DNA of 64,000 nt, taken from NCBI GenBank assembly GCA_937135955.1, contig CAKZOB010000029.1, forward strand, positions 27,467-91,466, written 5' to 3'. Under the pieces are notes generated by a model that was not told the origin of the DNA, did no database searches, and saw only the letters and a list, made by a program, of their open reading frames with translations. How positions within the stretch are numbered: the stretch's first letter is position 1; the number at the start of each line of letters is the position of its first letter. The stretch comes from an uncultured Anaerolineales bacterium. Its GTDB lineage: Bacteria; Chloroflexota; Anaerolineae; Aggregatilineales; Aggregatilineaceae. The translations under genes were made by a program, and so were the position numbers. Positions 60,436 to 64,000 of the stretch are shown here, piece by piece.

Positions 60436-63357
60436 TCACAATACAGGGATCAAGCGCAACCAGCCCTGGCGAGTTTCATTCGCCTCGGCCAAGGCGCGAC
60501 TTGACCCCATGACCACGACCGACCCCGCGCCGTTCAGGGCAGTGAGCACGTCGGCAAAGCGGCGGAAATCATCCGCCGTCGTGCTCAGCACCTCCTCGCG
60601 CAGACGTTGCAGATCGTCGTCGGTGTCGCCGGCCAGATGCCATTGCAGCGAAGTGTACCCTTTGGCGTCTGGCAGCAGGTAGGCGTCAATGGCGCTGATG
60701 GTGCCGATGATGGCCTTGGTCAGTTCTTCCGGCGACAGCGTCAGGTCGCGCAGAAACTGCGCTGCCTGATCGTAGGTCTGCAGCGTCTGCAACAGGTTTG
60801 GATCGCGGTAGGAGAGGAAAGTCAGCACGCCAGAGCGCCGGTCGAAGGTGCAGAAACCGCCATATGCCCCGCCGTGCATGCGCACCCGCTCCCACAACCA
60901 GGTGGTGCTTAAGTAGCGCGTGATGACGAGGGCCGAACCGTGTAGCGTGTAGCCCAGCCTGTAGAGGTTGCCACCCTTGCCGACGTAGTTCACCTGCGCC
61001 GGTATCACCAGCCCTTCGTCTTGTTGCGGAAACTCAGGCCGCCAGACCTGCTGAGTCACCGGCGCGGCGGGTAACTCTCCCAGGAAAGCGGCGACCTGTG
61101 GCTCGACTGCCGCCCAGTTCGTCGCGTTGAGTGTGGCGTTGACCAGCATAGCATCGCGGTTGATCAACAGGCGGCGCATTGTCTCCAGCGTTTCGAGCAC
61201 AGCGGACCAGTCGCGATCGATGCGCCCGATCAGGTCGCGCAGGAAGAACAGGTGACTCACTCCGCCCATTTGCTCCGCTGCCCACTCAGCCTCGCTGAAA
61301 CGAGCGGACAGCCGTTGTTGTACTACTGCGTGCCCGGAAGGCACCAGCGTGGCTTCTTCTCCCGCTTTTTCCTCCAGCACAAGTTGCCGGAAGCGTTCGC
61401 GGTTGTCCAGCCGCACGGTGAGCAGCACATCGCGCAGAATGGCCAGCAGGTCCGGGACCTGGGCTACAGTCGCTTTACCGCGCAGGAACTGCCAGGTTAC
61501 CGCCTGAGTGCCCTGACGCGGATGCAAGGCAAGGCCGTCGGGGCGAATGCCGCCCGTCTTACGCCCGATGCGGCGGGCGAGGCGGACATAGTCTTCGGTC
61601 TCGGTGCCCATCTCCAGCAACGCCCGCCCGAAGAGAGACACGTAGGGCAGCAGTTCCTGAGGGAGGGCGCGCAGGTTGAAGCCCAGGTCGAAATAGAAGA
61701 TGCCGTTGGTGAACAGATCGTGGAACAGCACTGGCGTGCTAGCCTGCTGCCCGACAGCGATGGGAATGCGCTTGTTCTGGCGATCCAGATCGTTGAGCGT
61801 CAAGTGTGGGATGGTCGCCAGGGCTTCGGGCGAATCGGGCGTCTGTTGCAGGCGGTGCAGCGCGAGTGTCTCCTCGATAATGCGCTGCAGGGCCACATCG
61901 TCCATGCTGGCGCGGATGGCGGCCAGGCGCGCGCGTTCTGCTTCTTCGCGCTCGCGCGCCAGCGTCGGATCGGGTTGCAGCACAACAGTGGTACGGTGTG
62001 GGTTTTCCAGCAACATCGCGCGGATCAGGTTTTCGAACATGCGTGGCTCGTTGGTCAGGCGAGCTTTGATCTGCTGCAAGGGGGCTTCGAAAGCCAGGAT
62101 TTCCAGCGGATCGCCGCCGTAAAGCCAGGACTGCATGACCCGCCAGCCAAGCATCAGGCCGCGCGGCAACCGTCCAGTGTTGTTCTCGCGCAGGGCGAAT
62201 TCGACCGTGTTGAGCGACGCCTCGATCATCTCGCGGTCAATGCCGTTGGTGGCCAGGTTGCCCAGGGTCTGAAGCACCAGTGCTTCGATCTGATCGGCGT
62301 TGGTCGGATCGGCCCCGCGCAGGCCGGTTGAGAAAGTGCTCTGACACAGGTCGAGCGCCAGGCCAACGCCGGCCAGGTCTTCGCCCAGGCCAGAGTCGAT
62401 CAGCGCTTTGCGCAGAGGGGACGCAGGCGTGCCGATGAGAATATGGTTGAGGATGGTCAACAGCAACAGCGTTTCGGAGTCTTTGGCCTCTGTCAGCGCC
62501 CAGTTGACCGTCACCTGGCCCTGGGGACGCTCGTCTTCGGGCTGTTCGTTGGTGGCAAAGCGATGCATGAACCGGCGCGGCGCGTCGAAGCGCGGCTGAT
62601 GCAGATTTGGACGTGGCACGGCGATCGGCTCGAAGTCCTTCAGATAGTCATTGATCAGCCGCAGGCGTTCTTCGGGCGGATCGTCTCCGTAGAAGAAGAT
62701 ACGCGCATTGGAAGGGTGATAGTAGGTGGCATGGTAGGCGCGGAACTGCTCGTAGGTCAGGGCGGGGATCGCTTCCGGGTTGCCGCCGGAATCTTCATGA
62801 TACATCGTATCCGGGAACAGTGACGCCTTGACGTACTGCTCCAGCAGATCGTCGGGGTCGGAGTAAGCCCCTTTCATCTCGTTGAAGACCACGCCCTTAT
62901 AGGTCAGGGGTGCGTTGGGGTCTGTCAATTCGTAGTGCCAGCCTTCCTGCAGCAGCGTGTGGGGGGTGAGGCGCGGATAGAACACGGCATCCAGGTACAC
63001 ATCTACCAGGTTGTAGAAGTCCTGTAGGTTCTGGCTGGCTACCGGATACATTGTCTTGTCCGGGAAGGTCATGGCGTTGACGAAGGTCTGCAGGGAACCT
63101 TTGAGCAACTCCACAAACGGCTCTTTTACCGGGTATTTGCGCGATCCGCACAGCACCGAGTGCTCGATGATGTGGGGCAGGCCGGTTGAGTCTGGCGTGG
63201 GGGTAAAGAAGGTGATGCCAAATACCTTGTTCTCGTCGTCGTTCTCCATGGAAAGCAACTCGGCCCCCGTGCGCACATGGCGGAAGAGCCGCGCCGTCAT
63301 GTGCAGTTCCGGGATCGAGCGCTCGCGCACCAACACAAATCCGTGAATTTCGGGCAT
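60436..63357 (-). CDS. M16C metallopeptidase (PreP/falcilysin-like)
   Basis: 973 residues, full length for the PreP/Cym1 group. The inverted zinc motif is HIIEH in GLPHIIEHSVLCGSRKYPVKEPFVELLKGS, with the distal Glu in VVFNEMKGAYSDPDDLL. The remaining halves follow the M16C order (THYHPSNARIFFYGDDPPEERL-like segment, FDRRSGVLTFLSYRDPNL). No signal peptide, so cytoplasmic. PreP degrades short unstructured peptides in organelles; the bacterial role is not well known. Start ATG with AGAGG upstream. A -10 box TACAAT lies at 63397-63402 (minus). Confidence 0.94.
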   Translation of the reverse strand: MPEIHGFVLVRERSIPELHMTARLFRHVRTGAELLSMENDDENKVFGITFFTPTPDSTGLPHIIEHSVLCGSRKYPVKEPFVELLKGSLQTFVNAMTFPDKTMYPVASQNLQDFYNLVDVYLDAVFYPRLTPHTLLQEGWHYELTDPNAPLTYKGVVFNEMKGAYSDPDDLLEQYVKASLFPDTMYHEDSGGNPEAIPALTYEQFRAYHATYYHPSNARIFFYGDDPPEERLRLINDYLKDFEPIAVPRPNLHQPRFDAPRRFMHRFATNEQPEDERPQGQVTVNWALTEAKDSETLLLLTILNHILIGTPASPLRKALIDSGLGEDLAGVGLALDLCQSTFSTGLRGADPTNADQIEALVLQTLGNLATNGIDREMIEASLNTVEFALRENNTGRLPRGLMLGWRVMQSWLYGGDPLEILAFEAPLQQIKARLTNEPRMFENLIRAMLLENPHRTTVVLQPDPTLAREREEAERARLAAIRASMDDVALQRIIEETLALHRLQQTPDSPEALATIPHLTLNDLDRQNKRIPIAVGQQASTPVLFHDLFTNGIFYFDLGFNLRALPQELLPYVSLFGRALLEMGTETEDYVRLARRIGRKTGGIRPDGLALHPRQGTQAVTWQFLRGKATVAQVPDLLAILRDVLLTVRLDNRERFRQLVLEEKAGEEATLVPSGHAVVQQRLSARFSEAEWAAEQMGGVSHLFFLRDLIGRIDRDWSAVLETLETMRRLLINRDAMLVNATLNATNWAAVEPQVAAFLGELPAAPVTQQVWRPEFPQQDEGLVIPAQVNYVGKGGNLYRLGYTLHGSALVITRYLSTTWLWERVRMHGGAYGGFCTFDRRSGVLTFLSYRDPNLLQTLQTYDQAAQFLRDLTLSPEELTKAIIGTISAIDAYLLPDAKGYTSLQWHLAGDTDDDLQRLREEVLSTTADDFRRFADVLTALNGAGSVVVMGSSRALAEANETRQGWLRLIPVL

Positions 63358-63396
63358 GGCAACCTCTATTCTTGTCCGTCAATGCCGACCAGCGAG

Positions 63397-63402
63397 ATTG
63401 TA
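63397..63402 (-). promoter_or_regulatory. -10 box of the PreP-like gene/importer transcript
   Basis: TACAAT on the minus strand, 40 bases upstream of the ATG; the -35 is unclear. Divergent from the tRNA promoters. Confidence 0.45.
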
Positions 63403-63461
63403 CCACCACTGACCGCTGAGTTGGTACGGGGGAATTGCCAGCGTCGCCTTGCGTGCCACCA

Positions 63462-63490
63462 TTGACAAAGGGGGGGGCGTCCGCTACAAT
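63462..63490 (+). promoter_or_regulatory. tRNA-tuf promoter P1
   Basis: TTGACA (63462-63467), exactly 17 bases, TACAAT (63485-63490): the best promoter in the window. The spacer contains a run of eight G. Confidence 0.85.
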
Positions 63491-63525
63491 TCCGGTCACT
63501 CTGGCCGGACGCGGGGACTTGACCC

Positions 63526-63554
63526 TTGAGACGGGTTGGAGGGCATGGTAGAAT
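63526..63554 (+). promoter_or_regulatory. tRNA-tuf promoter P2
   Basis: TTGAGA (63526-63531), 17 bases, TAGAAT (63549-63554), placing a start about five bases before the first tRNA. Its -10 lies within the 9-base inverted repeat GGCATGGTA (63542-63550)/TACCATGCC (63560-63568). Confidence 0.65.
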
Positions 63555-63565
63555 CAATTTACCAT

Positions 63566-63638
63566 GCCGACGTAGCTCAACCGGCAGAGCAAGCGCCTTG
63601 TAAGCGTTAGGTTATGGGTTCAAGTCCCATCGTCGGCT
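63566..63638 (+). tRNA. tRNA-Thr (anticodon TGT)
   Basis: 73 bases. Acceptor GCCGACG pairs with CGTCGGC, D arm GCTC/GAGC, anticodon loop CTTGTAA giving TGT, T arm ATGGG TTCAAGT CCCAT. CCA is not encoded. Full cloverleaf by eye. Confidence 0.97.
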
Positions 63639-63665
63639 CTGTGGCGCTGAGCCATCTTAACAAAC

Positions 63666-63749
63666 GGGTCGGTGTCCCGAGCGGCAAAGGGGGCGGACTG
63701 TAAATCCGCTGGCGGAATGCCTTCGCAGGTTCGAGTCCTGCCCGGCCCA
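63666..63749 (+). tRNA. tRNA-Tyr (anticodon GTA)
   Basis: 84 bases with the long variable arm typical of tRNA-Tyr. Acceptor GGGTCGG/CCGGCCC, anticodon stem GCGGA/TCCGC with loop CTGTAAA giving GTA, T arm GCAGG TTCGAGT CCTGC. ACC follows the acceptor stem, but not a full CCA. Confidence 0.96.
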
Positions 63750-63775
63750 CCTGACAAGCCTGGCAGCTTGTACGC

Positions 63776-63848
63776 GCCTACGTAGCTCAGTCGGCAGAGC
63801 GCGCCCTTGGTAAGGGCGAGGTCATGGGTTCAAATCCCATCGTAGGCT
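63776..63848 (+). tRNA. tRNA-Thr (anticodon GGT)
   Basis: 73 bases. Acceptor GCCTACG/CGTAGGC, anticodon stem CGCCC/GGGCG with loop TTGGTAA giving GGT, T arm ATGGG TTCAAAT CCCAT. Closely similar to the tRNA-Thr(TGT) gene 210 bases upstream, probably by duplication. Confidence 0.97.
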
Positions 63849-63923
63849 TAGGAATGCAACCGACCGATCGTAGTCACGGAGCCTGCCCCTGGTGGGGGTG
63901 CATCTGGAGGAATTGAATTAGCA

Positions 63924-64000
63924 ATGTCCAAAGGCAAATTTGAGCGCAAGAAGCCCCATGTGAATGTGGGGACGATCGGCCACATTGACCATGGCAAGAC
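63924..64000 (+). CDS. tuf: Elongation factor Tu (5' part only)
   Basis: First 25 codons of EF-Tu: [20 protein letters not shown] followed by IDHGK of the first GTP-binding loop (GHxDHGK). Cut by the window end. GGAGG lies 13 bases upstream of the ATG. It follows the tRNA cluster by 75 bases and is likely on the same primary transcript, as in E. coli tufB. A small CCCC-TGGT-GGGG hairpin lies in the leader near 63886-63897. Confidence 0.95.
   Translation, partial: MSKGKFERKKPHVNVGTIGHIDHGK

Noticed and set aside
61252..62331. 359-codon plus-strand frame
   Set aside because: Antisense to the PreP-like peptidase; His/Gln-rich composition typical of a shadow.

Overview
The window is about 64 kb of GC-rich bacterial chromosome, densely packed with genes and containing no rRNA, CRISPR array, transposase or prophage. 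The gene set points to Chloroflexota, most likely the class Anaerolineae. The clues are Pro/Thr-rich secreted proteins with SH3b and PA14 modules, bacterial NBR1-type Ig repeats, long-tailed class A PBPs, a DUF2344 protein, two neighbouring deoxynucleoside kinases, and frequent GTG starts. This placement is inferred from gene content only.

Layout. 1-11.3 kb: a 3'-truncated class A penicillin-binding protein, a MaoC-like hydratase, a methyltransferase, metK under a SAM-I riboswitch, rsmG, recF, a Cys-motif hypothetical protein and a secreted PA14/SH3 protein. Two copies of a hairpin-forming intergenic repeat bracket metK. 11.4-21.1 kb: cell-surface glycan genes (two GT4 glycosyltransferases, a WecG/TagA-like enzyme, a GT2 and a GT39-like membrane enzyme), read from divergent promoters and interrupted by a CBS protein, a cysteine hydrolase and a GNAT-GNAT-methyltransferase operon. 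21.2-27.7 kb: zwf-pgl, an amino-acid-binding protein gene carrying an exact internal tandem duplication, a STAS protein and a PhoB/PhoR-like pair. 27.7-33.6 kb: an M23 peptidase with four NBR1-like Ig domains, icd, two thioredoxin-fold proteins and a CPBP protease. 33.6-45.9 kb: a 987-residue PAS/GAF kinase, moaD-rlmN, a peptidase-MA protein next to an apparently inactive paralogue, a HAD phosphatase, a TIM-barrel isomerase and pbpC. 46.1-51.7 kb: two deoxynucleoside kinases, a lipoprotein, an M50 protease, a lytic transglycosylase and a probably leaderless DUF2344 gene. 51.7-63.4 kb: a 2-oxoacid:ferredoxin oxidoreductase with a GntR-type regulator, a TatA/B-like protein, an EamA transporter, a ferri-siderophore/cobalamin-type ABC importer and a PreP-like M16C peptidase. 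63.5-64 kb: tRNA-Thr(TGT), tRNA-Tyr(GTA), tRNA-Thr(GGT) and the start of tuf, behind two strong promoters.

How the genes fit together. Peptidoglycan work is spread over two PBPs, an M23 peptidase and a lytic transglycosylase, alongside surface glycan assembly. Central carbon metabolism is represented by zwf-pgl (oxidative pentose phosphate), icd and a ferredoxin-linked 2-oxoacid oxidoreductase. Many gene pairs overlap by 1-4 bases, so translational coupling looks common. The strongest regulatory element is the SAM-I riboswitch with its terminator in front of metK. The most unusual items are the 694-bp perfect duplication in the binding protein, the kinase with a MazG-like tail, the active/inactive protease pair, the PstS-like/BtuF-like fused binding protein, and the tRNA-tuf cluster whose order matches E. 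coli thrU-tyrU-(glyT)-thrT-tufB. I did not find a clearly new multi-gene system.
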